Under the pieces are notes generated by a model. The model was not told where the DNA came from. It did no database searches and saw only the letters and a list, made by a program, of their open reading frames with translations. Positions 9,803 to 19,645 of a stretch of DNA of 64,000 bases are shown in pieces. A program made the translations under genes and the position numbers. The DNA lies in assembly GCF_009727055.1 (NCBI RefSeq), contig NC_052355.1, forward strand, positions 7,456,283-7,520,282, written 5' to 3'. Source of the DNA: Benincasa hispida (Eukaryota; Streptophyta; Magnoliopsida; Cucurbitales; Cucurbitaceae). Numbering within the stretch: position 1 is the stretch's first letter; every line of letters starts with the position of its first letter.

Positions 9803-10120
9803 CTAGTTGTAATTAAGGATAGGCTCAAAAGAGTTAAGCGTATAGCTATCAGTTGGTATTGTAAAATATCGTATTATCTTAGCCACATATGTCCAAACAA
9901 TTCCATCACTAGTTACAGCTTCTATCACTATGAAAAAGGTTCTCCTAGTGAAAACTTCAGCATCTGGCCCACAACCATTCACTACACGACAAAAAATCAA
10001 ATTGTCGTTTTCTTTCTCATTATGTATATCCACTGCCTTCCTTCCAGCTTCTTGCACTTCTGGGCGGTTGATATCCTTAAATGGTATAAGAGGAATAAAA
10101 GCTATTTCCTCATTACTCAT
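9803..10120 (-). CDS. Cystatin-like protein, copy 1 (105 aa)
   Basis: A complete single-exon ORF starting MSNEEIAFIPLIPFKDIN. Residues about 20-35 (EVQEAGRKAVDIHNEK) match the phytocystatin helix signature, in which [LVI]AR[FY]AV..HN is typical. Here the F/Y is replaced by K. Beta strands follow as LIFCRVVNGCG and FFIVIEAV...WTYVAKII. The QxVxG first binding loop that inserts into papain-family proteases is absent (the position holds NGCGPDAEV), and no PW motif is seen in the second loop. No signal peptide is visible, so a cytosolic protein is expected. Cucurbit phloem protein PP1 is a known cystatin-fold relative, which is a possible but unproven link. A TATA box lies 84 bp before the ATG. 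Confidence 0.75.
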   Translation of the reverse strand: MSNEEIAFIPLIPFKDINRPEVQEAGRKAVDIHNEKENDNLIFCRVVNGCGPDAEVFTRRTFFIVIEAVTSDGIVWTYVAKIIRYFTIPTDSYTLNSFEPILNYN

Positions 10121-10203
10121 ATTGGAATACCTTTGATAGATAGTTAATTAGAAGATATTTGTACGTGTGATCTAGCATGATCATGAACATTTATGAATTC
10201 AAT

Positions 10204-10210
10204 ATTTATA
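10204..10210 (-). promoter_or_regulatory. TATA box of cystatin-like gene 1
   Basis: CTATAAATATT on the minus strand, 84 bases upstream of the ATG at 10120. Genes 3 and 4 have it at the same 84-base distance, and gene 2 at 80 bases. Confidence 0.6.
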
Positions 10211-10259
10211 GTTGTGGTGTGACACTCTAGACATTAAAATTGTCTAACTGATATACTAG

Positions 10260-10849
10260 AATCTTATGTTTGGACCTAACTTTTAAATTAAAACGTGGAG
10301 ATAGTTTCGAATCAAATTCTTTTTTTGGGGTTAATGGTTATGTTGTCTTAGTAAAAGAATGTTATTTTTTGTGATTAGACTAGTCTATTAATAACAACGT
10401 GTTTTAATATGAAAATAAATTAACACGTATATTTTGTTTACCTATATTATTTAAAAGTATAATATAACTATTATTTTAGAATAATATAATTTCTTGCACG
10501 ATGTATAATTATTTCAATTTAACCAAACCTAGTTGAGTTCGTAACATGAAATAATATTATTTATTGAATTTTTTTTTATCATTTTTAATATAAATATCAA
10601 TTTGAAAGTTCCAATTTTAAAATTTGGTTAAAAAAATGTGAAAATGTTATATTTTAAGAATTTCTACTATTTGGATAAAAAATTGAAAACGATAGCGTTG
10701 TATTTTCCAATATAAAGTTAATTTTAAAATTTGTCACTTTTTCATATGGGTTTTAGTTTTTCTTTACATGGTATTTGATGAAAAATTGCACTGTCATTAT
10801 CCTCTTCCGCCAACAAGAAAGTCAAACCGTTAACGATGAATTGTCAGGG
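10260..10849. other. Duplicated AT-rich upstream region of gene 1
   Basis: Noncoding sequence repeated upstream of all four cystatin-like copies. It includes the blocks GATTAGACTAGTCTATTAA and CATTATCCTCTTCCGCCAAC and several poly(A/T) tracts. It is probably promoter-distal sequence carried along in the duplication. No gene seen. Confidence 0.5.
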
Positions 10850-11165
10850 AGTTTCAAGTGGCCTAATAGCTCACTCCAATTTAGATTCCAAATATAATAG
10901 TTGTGTTTAGAATGATTTATAATTTAAAATTACCTAAAATAATACTATTTGAAATTCCTCTTTGTTATCGTGTTTACTTCTTTTTACCTATCTTCTTCAT
11001 TCGTTTTTGTTATAGTCTTTACTATATTCTACCTAGACTAAAATAGTCTGAACCCCAAACAAGGATTATTATAATCCAGACTGAAATAGTTTGCACCTCA
11101 AACATAGATTATTACAACCCACATGCTATAATACACTGACTATAATAACCCACTTAGCCCCGAAA
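10850..11165. mobile_element. MITE-like element, copy 1
   Basis: A noncoding block of about 320 bp with internal repeats of the type AATAGTCTGAACCCCAAAC / GAAATAGTTTGCACCTCAAAC, ending in CCCCGAAACACC. In the second copy the ends are TGTTTGGCCC and CCCCAAACA, short terminal inverted repeats like those of plant hAT or PIF MITEs. It encodes nothing. Family and boundaries are uncertain. Confidence 0.3.
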
Positions 11166-11176
11166 CACCTCCTGAA

Positions 11177-11191
11177 GTGTGTGTGTGTGTG
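11177..11191. repeat. (GT)n microsatellite
   Basis: A short GTGTGTGTGTGTG run. It recurs, at different lengths, in segments 2 (near 17311) and 4 (near 26385). Confidence 0.8.
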
Positions 11192-11209
11192 AACTCCATG
11201 AGATTTAAT

Positions 11210-11373
11210 ATGGTATAAGGGCAACAGGTCCTATGTTCAATAGTGATTCACACTCATTAGGTCCTTCTACATCTTTTCAATTCGTCACGCGAGGGAGAGT
11301 TTTAAACTGTTGATATAATTAAATTTACTATATCCTATTAGCTTATGCTTTTGGATTAATTGTTGATTTCACA
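11210..11373 (+). mobile_element. TRIM-like mini-LTR element remnant, copy 1
   Basis: TGGTATAAGGGCAACAGG at 11210 resembles the Met-tRNA PBS (TGGTATCAGAGC). After about 80 bases comes a purine tract GCGAGGGAGAG, then TGTTGATATAATTAAATT at 11308, and the block ends ...TTGATTTCACA. A PBS, PPT and terminal TG..CA sequence within 165 bp fits a terminal-repeat retrotransposon in miniature lacking its 5' LTR. The TATAATTAAATT...CATTAGCTTAAGCTTTTGG wording matches plant TRIMs as I recall them. Copies lie in all four segments. Confidence 0.5.
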
Positions 11374-11432
11374 ACTCCGATGTTAGGAAAACATGGGGAG
11401 ATATAACTTTTTATGCGATGAAGCATGTTGAG

Positions 11433-11655
11433 CTACACGATCGTATAGTGTGCACCCCTTCTAAACGATGAGTGTCAAAAACTCTATGCTATCGTTTACC
11501 TCAAGCATCCGCGCGATCAAGCAGCCGACACTACATGATAGAGTAAACTCTTTACTCAATCGTTTAGTATCAGCTATACAATCATTTAGTAAATACTACA
11601 CGATTGGATAGAACTTTTCTACACGATCGTTTATCCTGGGCTACACGATGCGACC
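11433..11655 (-). repeat. Leader array of ACGATCGTGTAG-type motifs, copy 1
   Basis: Read on the minus strand, ACGATCGTGTAG and variants (ACGATTGAGTAAA, ATCATGTAGTG, ACGATAGCATAG) recur every 20-25 bases just beyond the PBS of the 2 kb-LTR copia element. The same kind of array, more regular, occurs at 34799-34996 in the same relative place. Confidence 0.6.
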
Positions 11656-11930
11656 AACCTTTGGTCTTCTTCCTTGATGAGAATAGCATCTCCATGCTTC
11701 GAAACATGAACCTCAAAAAACTTCAAACACTTTGAATACAAACTCGATTACTTGTTTATTATGCCCAAAAATGCAGGGGCCCTTACAAATTAACACTTTG
11801 TAAACTTAAAGAAAGCTTTAAATAGAGGCAATCATCCCGTAAACATCCATCAACACATCCACAAACACATTTAACTCTTAAATGCATTGTAGAAAACTTA
11901 AAACTCACCATGACTGTGAAAGAAGTTCAA

Positions 11931-11946
11931 CCTGTCTCTCATACCA
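11931..11946 (-). other. Primer-binding site of 2 kb-LTR copia element, copy 1
   Basis: On the minus strand TGGTATGAGAGACAGG follows the LTR end (…TTCTTCA) after AT. It corresponds to the initiator-Met tRNA PBS TGGTATCAGAGCCAGG of Ty1/copia elements, with two or three changes. Confidence 0.65.
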
Positions 11947-11948
11947 AT

Positions 11949-13979
11949 TGAAGAAAATCTTAACAAAGATCTCCATTAGCAGCAGAAGTGGATCGTTCCA
12001 AATCCCATTCAGAATGAACACAACAATTACAATCTTAAATGGAAACAAACAGATTATGCATAAACAAAAATTACAGCATGTTACAAGAGGATACAGGGGA
12101 TAGAGTATGCGTACCTTTGAAGAACTATTCTTCAAGTATCCCTCGATTAGTTTCCAATGCGTCCAAAGAACACTTGAATGCAACAATAGAACACGACCTC
12201 CTCGAACGTCTGAATGCACCTCGAACCCAATCGAGTCCAACTCAATTCACGAACATATATAGAACACCACCACAAGTGTTACCTTGGTATTCTTAGTGTG
12301 ATAATTTAGGAGTTGTGGGCTCTGTATGATCGTGGATCGAGGAAGACAAGAGGTAAACGATCGAATAAATGATCGAGTAAGTAGAAGATGAAGACTGTCT
12401 ATCGTATAGACGATGTACTCGATCGTTTAGAAGATGAAGCCTATCGTATAAACTTTGCTACTCGATCATGTAACAATAATCAATGAGTAACTATCGTATA
12501 GTCAACTCTTAGCTCGATCGTGTATGCTCTCAACGCTATCGCTTATTAAAAACACTTTTTACTTGATAGCCTTTTTCGTGAGATTTTTCTGAATTGAATC
12601 AACTTCTAATTTTTTGGAAAACAATTTTCTTTTATGTCACGGTTACCATAAAACTTCCAATAACCTCCCGCTCCAATCGGTTATTAGAGAAAAAGAATTA
12701 ATTATCATATAATTAATATATTATAAATAAATATGATAACCAACTTATCATATTATATTTATAAACTATAGTTTTAATATTTCATCATATGAAACATATA
12801 AACTATGGTTCTTTGTCTAATTTATGGTATTTAATATAAATCATATTTATATTAATTCCTCCAATAAATATATCTAATACATCATATCAATTATATCACA
12901 TATAATTGAATTTTCTCTTGATAATTTGAACACTTCAAACTAATCCAAATCTTTTTCTCAACTTGAACCCATTGAGCTACAAAGGGGAGCTCATGGACCT
13001 GTAGCTTGAAGCTCCAACCATACGTGAATAACTCACTAAACTCTTTAGTCACGAGATCCACCATCCATTAACTGTTGATCACTCCATTAAAGACCGACAG
13101 CTGCACTCTTCTCACTACAGATATATTTCTGTGTCAACAGTGTCATAACCCTTTACAAATCGCTCGTAAGTACAGCTAGGCCAATTTACTGTTTTGCCCC
13201 TGTAGTTACATCTAACTCCTTAAGTATCATTGATTTCTCTAATGACAATAAGTCATAATCCTATTATGACTGACTCATCTCTTCCAAAGAGAGGGTGTGG
13301 CCACTATGTTCAAGACCTGGAATCAGCCTTTAAAGAAGCAATTTATATACTTATCACTACTTTGAGAAATGAGTGAATTCTATCTTGTGTAACTGAATTC
13401 CCAGGTCCCCAATCAGACGAATCCCCAAAAAGGTAGGCTTGTGAGTTGGCAATCTGGCCACTCTCACCCATACTAATCAAAAGACCACCCTCATAAGTAG
13501 GAGTTCCCAACTCACTAAGGATTAAGGTAATGTCACCTATGGTCATTTTAGTGAAATGTAAGTCTCAATTATCAAAGGCATTATATAAAGAGACTAATCA
13601 TCTTGTGGTCCGGTCTTATACAAACTCTTTGTATAGGACACCCCCGCTTGCATGTCTCCATATGAATGATCAGGATCAGACCATTTGTAGCACTTTACAA
13701 CACTTTTAACGTCTACAAGGCGGCCTGTATTCGTAGTGTCACCAGGATAAGGTATCCCTCATTTATCCTTATACTACAGACCATTTAGGTTATTACTTAA
13801 GGCATGATCCACTTGTATGTCTCACATACATGCTTAAGTTACATGAAATAACCAAGGATCTTAGTTTATTGGATTTGAGTAAATGCAAATAAAATAACAT
13901 TTATTTTATTGATAACAATGTGTACAAAATATTTATAAACTACGAGACAACAAGGAGAATTAGGATACCAATCCTAAAT
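11949..13979 (-). mobile_element. 2 kb copia LTR, copy D1 (5' LTR, minus strand)
   Basis: An LTR of about 2.03 kb whose minus-strand end (…TTCTTCA) abuts a Met-type PBS. Its start at 13979 reads AATTTAGGATTGG, whereas the paralogue at 22859 has TGTTAGGATTGG. It carries CGATCG/CTATCGTATAG palindromic words, a TTGAAGAA-CTA-TTCTTCAA hairpin (12117-12135) next to a GT splice-donor-like site, and many short meaningless ORFs. The element has no pol here: only the PBS and leader array lie beyond the LTR. The LTR start directly abuts env-like sequence at 13980, so the element inserted into the env-like ORF. Confidence 0.7.
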
Positions 13980-13997
13980 TATGTTCTTGATAAAATG

Positions 13998-14250
13998 ATG
14001 GTTTGTTTCAAAGAGAAAGCTAATCAAAAGTAGATTATTGACGTTGATGTCCCTGCAACTACTACCAGTGCGTATAATGTTCAAATGTGAAGGTTACATT
14101 CTCTCTCAAACAATAATCTTGCTGCTTCTCATTTCTTGAAGCGGAAGAGATCGTCAGTTAGTTCTTCAACCTCTGCTAAGAGGAAGATTGATCTGTTGTC
14201 CACAACCAACTTGACTATGACTGATCTTGTGGGATTAGGTAAAATATTTT
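13998..14250 (+). pseudogene. Env-like ORF remnant, copy 2
   Basis: Homologous to 7416-7880 but with one 111-bp unit. Its first codons are cut off by the LTR ending at 13979. An early stop (AATCAAAAGTAG) and later stops break it. It ends at the same possible splice donor (GGATTAG/GTAAAAT). Confidence 0.55.
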
Positions 14251-14357
14251 TCTTGGTTTAACGATTCTTTTTTTTCCCTTGTTAATTGATAATGTAGGCT
14301 GGAAATATTTAATAGGTCTGGTATTAAAAAAAATATATCTTAGCCAAAAAGGGAATT

Positions 14358-15292
14358 TGTTAAAATTAATGATATTGGCTAAATATATTTATTCTATATT
14401 TCTGGCATTATTTTCTTGGACTTTTTTTATCTGTTTCTGTTCTTGTCTCTTATAGATCTTATTTCAAAGGTTGCTCTTTCAGTTGCCAATTCTGCAAAAT
14501 ATTTTTTTCTTTATTAATCATATTCCGTAGAATATTTATTTGGAATATTTTCCTTTCTAGTTGTTGATGATTTTGTGTGGGATTATTTTCCATCATTCTG
14601 CTGTGCTATTTAAGTTCAAGAAGTTCTCATACTAAGATTGTCGCATCAATTATTTTATGAGACTGTATGAAAGCTTTCCAAAATTCTTACAGCACTACAC
14701 TGTTTTCATGTGGAAGTTCTTTAAGCTTTTCAAGCTATTTATTACAGCGTGTTCTTCACTTGTTTTGGCTTCAATTCACGAAGATTGATTGGTCTTAGAG
14801 GGAGTCTAAGATTTTGTTCATGGAGAAGTATTTTTGTAGCCTTAGGGGGAGCCTAAGATGTTATTCATCAAGAAGGGAGTTCTCAAGATTTAGGGGAGTC
14901 TAAGTTCTCATGTGAAGGAAATTCACAAGTTGGAGGAAAGATATCATCAACTGAGAGGGAGTCCCAAACAGTTAGGGAACCTAAGGGTTTCAAGACTAAT
15001 ATTCACATACTTAAGGGGATTCTAAATTCGAGAGAGAGTCTCACATCTAGAAGGAGACTAGGTGATCAACTATGTCAGACTGTAGGGATGTCACTGTAAT
15101 TGTTGTTATTTAGATATAAGTACAATGTTGTAATTGCTTGACTTTTATATATTAGTGGGATATCTTTCTTGGGTAAACTGCTCCAGACGTAGGTTGTTTC
15201 TTATCGAACTGGGTTATAAATCTTGATGTGTTTGTTTTTTTCAGGCTGTTGTTTTACTGTTGTTTCTAAAATTGTCTGATGTCTATGAGACA
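14358..15292 (+). mobile_element. Sirevirus-like 3' LTR, copy 2
   Basis: Begins TGTTAAAATTAATG right after the purine tract CCAAAAAGGGAATT. It carries the hairpin array (14791-15066) and the CAGACGTAGG block near 15185. It is collinear with 7994-8976. The right edge is estimated. Confidence 0.5.
14791..15066 (+). repeat. Hairpin array, copy 2
   Basis: Second copy of the LTR hairpin array. It contains CTTAGG/CCTAAG with loop GGGAG, AGAA/TTCT with loop GGGAG, TGTGAA/TTCACA with loop GGAAA, and TTAGG/CCTAA with loop GAA. CATCTA/TAGGTG can still pair through a G-U. Most differences from copy 1 fall in loops or are tolerated by pairing. Confidence 0.65.
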
Positions 15293-15464
15293 AGCGTATT
15301 GAGTGAAAGTGACGGGTTCTTAAAATATCAAATTACAAATAATTTTTGTTCCAATTTGTAAATATTTGGACATAGTCTATTCAATGCAACAAGCTAAGAT
15401 GATATACTCAAACCTAACCACATAAATGTGAAATAATTGAATATTTTTTTTAGTCGTTAATTCT

Positions 15465-15502
<38 letters not shown>

Positions 15503-15902
15503 ATGGTTTGTTCATACAACATACTGTCGTGTTATAAGGGTCCCATTAAAAAATTATTATAGTAAGAATGATTATTTTCAATTATTATTCAAAATTAATA
15601 TATTTTGTTATAGAATGCACATATATAGGTGAAGTAAAATAACTTGGAAGTTAACGAAGTAAGCTATCCTAATATTTATAATTAGAGTTAATTGAATAGA
15701 CTAAACTCAATAAAAATAAGAAATATATCAAAGAAATAAAATTATAACAATATAAACATATTATAAAATAGATAGATATATATGTTTATTTTAGTTTGGC
15801 TATGCCATTTTCATATATATATATATATAAAGAACACAAAATGCCCATTATTTTTTGAAATAGAGGGTATATCGTTCTGAAGTAGAGATAGCTTTCCCTT
15901 TA
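15293..15902. other. Duplicated spacer before cystatin-like copy 2
   Basis: Collinear with 8977-9802 but shortened. It has a T-run at 15470-15494 replacing about 150 bases present in copy 1, and a (TA)n run at 15813-15829. Noncoding. Confidence 0.5.
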
Positions 15903-16219
15903 CTAGTTGTACTTAAGGACAGATTCAAAAGTTTTGAGCGTAAAGGTAACAATTGGTATTGTAAAATTTCGTACTATCTTAGCCACATATGTCCAAACAA
16001 TTCCATCACTGGTTACAGCTTCTATCACTATGAAATAGGTTCTCCAAAGGAGAGGTTCAACAATTGGCCCACAACCATTCACTACACGATGGAAAATCAA
16101 ATTGTCATTTTCTTTCTCGTTATATATATCCACTGTCACCCTTCCAGCTTCTTGCACATCTGGGCGATGATATCCTTAAATGGTATCAGAGGAATCGAAG
16201 CTATTTCCTCATTACTCAT
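15903..16219 (-). pseudogene. Cystatin-like gene copy 2, frameshifted
   Basis: The ATG at 16219 opens MSNEEIASIPLIPFKDI, then the frame is lost. Where copies 1, 3 and 4 have a G-rich TTGATATCC (plus strand), this copy has one base fewer (GGGCGATGATATCC near 16166). The rest of the protein is intact from a downstream ATG at 16157 (MQEAGRVTVDIYN) to the normal stop. A product from that start would lack the first 20 or so residues, including the N-terminal segment used by cystatins. The TATA box is kept at 16299-16305. Pseudogene, or an N-truncated variant. Confidence 0.7.
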
Positions 16220-16953
16220 ATTGGAATATCTTTGATTGATAGTTAATTACTATTTGTACGTGCGATCTGACATGATCATAAATATTTATGAATTTAATAT
16301 TTATAGTTAGTGGTGTGACACTCTAGACATTAAAATTGTCTAACTGATAGACTACAATCTTATGTTTGGACCTAGCTTTTAAATTAAAACGAGGGCTAAT
16401 ACAATGTCCATATTTTAGGAGATAGCTTCGAATCAATTCTTTTTTGGGATTAATGGTTATGTTGTCTTAGTAAAAGAATGCTGTTTTTTTGTGATTAGAC
16501 TAGTCTATTAACACCAACATGTTTTAATATGAAAATAGATTAACGCGATTATTTTGTTAACCTATATTATTTAAAAGTATAATATAAATATTATTTTAGA
16601 ATAATATAATTTCTTGCACGCTGTATTATTATTTTGATTTAACCAAACCTAATTGAGTTTGTAACATGAAACAATATTATTTATTGAATTTTTTTTATCA
16701 TTTTTAATATAATATCAATTTCAAAGTTTCAATTTTAAAATTGGTAAAAAAATGTGAAAATGTTATATTTTAAGAATTTCTACTATTTGGAAAAAAAAAT
16801 TGAAAACGATAGCATTGTATTTTCCAATATAAAATTAATTTTAAAATTTTTCACTTTTTGAGATGGGTTTTAGTTTTCCTTTACATGTTATTTGATGAAC
16901 AATGGCATTGTCATTATCCTCTTCCGCCAACAAGAAAGTCAAACAATTAAAGA

Positions 16954-17299
16954 TGTTTGGCCCATCGCAAATATAATAAAGTAAAACTTGAAGTTCATCG
17001 AATGGGGTAATAGCTCACTCCATATTTGGACTCCAAATATAATAGTAGTATTTAGAATAATTTATAATTTAAAATTACCTAAAGTAATACTATTTGAAAT
17101 TCCTCTTTGTTATCGTGTTTACTTCTTTTTACCTATCTTCTTTATTCATTTTTGTTATAGTGTTTACTATATTCTACCTAGACTAAAATAGTCTGAACCC
17201 CAAATAAGGATTATTATAATCCAGACTGAAATAGTTTGCACCTCAAACACAGATTATTACAACCCACATGCTATAATAACTAACTTAGCACCCCAAACA
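16954..17299. mobile_element. MITE-like element, copy 2
   Basis: About 346 bp from TGTTTGGCCC to CCCCAAACA, giving 7-bp terminal inverted repeats. Noncoding, with AATAGTCTGAACCCCAAA repeats. No clear target duplication (AAAGA versus CCCCT). Best-preserved ends of the four copies. Confidence 0.35.
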
Positions 17300-17339
17300 C
17301 CCCTCCTAAAGTGTGTGTGTGTGAACTCCATGAGATTTA

Positions 17340-17513
17340 ATATGGTATAAGGGCAACAGGTCCTGTGTTCAATAATGATTCACACTCGTTAGGTCCTTCT
17401 ACAACTTTTCAATTCCTCAAGCGAGGGAGAGTCTTAAACTGTTGATATAATTAAATATACTATATCCCATTAGCTTAAACTTTTGGATTAATTTTTTATT
17501 TCACAACTCCGAA
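17340..17513 (+). mobile_element. TRIM-like remnant, copy 2
   Basis: Met-type PBS-like TGGTATAAGGGCAACAGG, purine tract GCGAGGGAGAG and TGTTGATATAATTAAAT appear in that order, as at 11210-11373. It ends …TTATTTCACA. Confidence 0.45.
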
Positions 17514-17566
17514 GTTAAGAAAGCATGGGGAGATATAACTTTTTTATGCGATGAAGCATGCTGAAC

Positions 17567-17812
17567 TACACAATTGTATAGTGTGCACCCCTTCTAAACG
17601 ATGAGTGTCAAAAACTTTATGCGATCGTTTACCTCAAGCATCCACGCGAGCGAGCAGCCAACACTACACGATAAAGTAAACTCTTTACTCAATCGTTTAG
17701 CATCAGCTATACGATCGTTTAGTAAATACTACACGAGCGCGTAGAACTTTTCTAAACCATCGTTTAGCCAAATCTGAACGATCGTTTAGCCTGGGTTACA
17801 CGATGCGACCAA
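17567..17812 (-). repeat. Leader array of ACGATCGTTTAG-type motifs, copy 2
   Basis: Repeated CGATCGTTTAG and CGATGAGTG words, as at 11433-11655, with an additional unit near 17760-17795. It is the copia leader beyond the PBS at 18092-18107. Confidence 0.55.
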
Positions 17813-18109
17813 CCTTTGGTCTTCTTCCTCAATGAGAATAGCATCTTCATGCTTCGAAACTTCATCACGAACCTCAAAAAAATTCAAACACTTTGAATAC
17901 AGACTCGATTATTTGTTTATTATGCTCAAAAACACAGAGGCCCTTACAAATTAACACTTTGTAAACTTAAGGAACGCTTTAAATAGAGGCAATCATCCAG
18001 TATACATCCATCAACACATCCACAAACATATTTAACTCTTAAATGTATTATAGAAAACTTAAAACCCACCACGAACGTGAAAGAAGTTCAACTTATCTCT
18101 CATACCAAT

Positions 18110-18437
18110 TGAAGAAAATCTTAATAAAGATCTCCACGAGCAGAAGAAGTGGATCGTTTCAAATCCCATTCAGAATGAACACAACAATTACAATCTTAAA
18201 CGGAAACAAACAGATTATGCATAAATAGAAATTACAGCATGTTACAAGAAGATAATGCATTTAATCTAGGAGTTGTGAGCTCTGTATGATCGTGGATTGA
18301 GGAAGACAGGGGGTAGACGATCGAATAGACGATCGAGTAAGTGGGAGATGAAGAATGTCTATCGTATAGACGATGTACTCGATCGTTTAGAAGATGAAGC
18401 CTATTATATAAACTTTGCTACTCGATCGTGTAACAAT
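18110..18437 (-). mobile_element. 2 kb copia LTR, copy D2, reduced to its 3' end
   Basis: Begins at the PBS-proximal end as in D1, but an internal stretch of about 230 bp is deleted (joined near 18255-18262, …AGAAGATA/ATGCATTTAATC). The LTR then breaks off after CGTGTAACAATGAT. The remaining roughly 1.5 kb of LTR, and the Sirevirus tail that should follow, are missing. Confidence 0.65.
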
Positions 18438-18462
18438 GATAAGGTATCCCTCCTTTATCCTT
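18438..18462 (-). other. Orphan 25-bp LTR fragment at a deletion junction
   Basis: AAGGTATCCCTCCTTTATCC and five following bases match a stretch deep inside the D LTRs (near 13747 and 22629). Here it sits alone between the broken LTR and the TA repeat preceding cystatin-like copy 3. It marks two deletions, the second probably at TTATA/TATATA microhomology. Confidence 0.6.
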
Positions 18463-18542
18463 ATATATATAAAACACAAAATGCCCATTATTTATTAAAA
18501 TAAAGGGCATGTCGTTCTGAAGTAGAGATAGCTTTCCCTTTA

Positions 18543-18860
18543 CTAGTTGTATTTAAGAACAGATTCAAAAGTTTTGAGCGTAAAGGTATCAGTTGGTATT
18601 GTAGAATTTCGTACTATCTTAGCCACATATGTCCAAACAATTCCATCACTGGTTACAACTTCTACCACAATGAAATAGGTTCTCCAAGGGAGAGGTTGAG
18701 CAATTGGCCCACAACCATTCACTACACGACGGAAAATAAAATTGTCATTTTCTTTCTCGTTATATATATCCACTGCCATCCTTCTAGCTTCTTGCACATC
18801 TAAGCGATTGATATCCTTAAATGGTATCAGAGGAATCGAAGCTATTTCCTCATTACTCAT
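18543..18860 (-). CDS. Cystatin-like protein, copy 3 (105 aa)
   Basis: Complete single-exon ORF collinear with copy 1, starting MSNEEIASIPLIPFKDIN. The helix region reads VQEARRMAVDIYNEKEND (H of HN changed to Y). Strand 2 reads FIFRRVVNGCGP and strand 3 YFIVVEVV, and the GIVWTYVAKI block is unchanged in all intact copies. No QxVxG loop. The TATA box at 18944-18950 keeps the 84-base spacing to the ATG. The downstream Sirevirus tail was removed by the deletion at 18438-18462, so its 3' flank differs from the other copies beyond the TA run. Likely intact. Confidence 0.75.
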   Translation of the reverse strand: MSNEEIASIPLIPFKDINRLDVQEARRMAVDIYNEKENDNFIFRRVVNGCGPIAQPLPWRTYFIVVEVVTSDGIVWTYVAKIVRNSTIPTDTFTLKTFESVLKYN

Positions 18861-18943
18861 ATTAGAATACCTCTGATAGATAGTTAATTAGAAGATATTT
18901 GTATGTACGATCTAGCATGATCATGAATATTTATGAATTCAAT

Positions 18944-18950
18944 ATTTATA
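18944..18950 (-). promoter_or_regulatory. TATA box of cystatin-like gene 3
   Basis: CTATAAATATT, 84 bases before the ATG, identical to genes 1 and 4. Confidence 0.6.
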
Positions 18951-19645
18951 GTTGTGGTGTAACACTCTAGACATTAAAATTATCTAACTAATAGACTAGA
19001 ATCTTATGTTTGGACCTAGCTTTTAAATTAAAACGAGGCAAATACAATGTCCATATTTTAGGAGATAGCTTCGGATCAATTCTTTTTTGGGATTAATGGT
19101 TATGTTGTCTTAGTAAAAGAATGTTCTTTTTTGTGACTACACTAGTCTATTAACACCAACATGTTTTAATATGAAAATAAATTAACACGATTATTTTGTA
19201 TACCTATATTATTTAAAAGTATAATATAAATATTATTTTAGAATAACATAATTTCTTGCACGCTGTATTATTATTTTGATTTAACCAAACCTAGTTGATT
19301 TTGTAACCTGAAACAATATTATTCATTAAATGTTTTTATAATTATTTTTAATATAAATATCAATTTAAAAGTTTCAAATTTAAAAGTCGGTTACAATAAA
19401 AAATGTGAAAATGTTATATTTTAAGAATTTCTACTATTTGGATAAAAAAATTTGAAAACGATAGCATTGTATTTTCCAATATAAAATTATTTTTTCAATT
19501 TGTCACATTTTGAGATGGGTTTTCGTTTTTCTTTACATGGTATTTGATGAACAATGGCATTGTCATTATCCTTTTCCGCCAACAAGAAAGCCAAACCATT
19601 AAAGATGAATTTTCAGGGAGTTGACATGGAGTAGTTATTTTGCGA

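Noticed and set aside
11882..12296. ORFs of 73, 111 and 85 codons at the LTR/PBS boundary
   Set aside because: They overlap the PBS and LTR end on both strands and are only partly conserved in the paralogous LTRs; chance frames.
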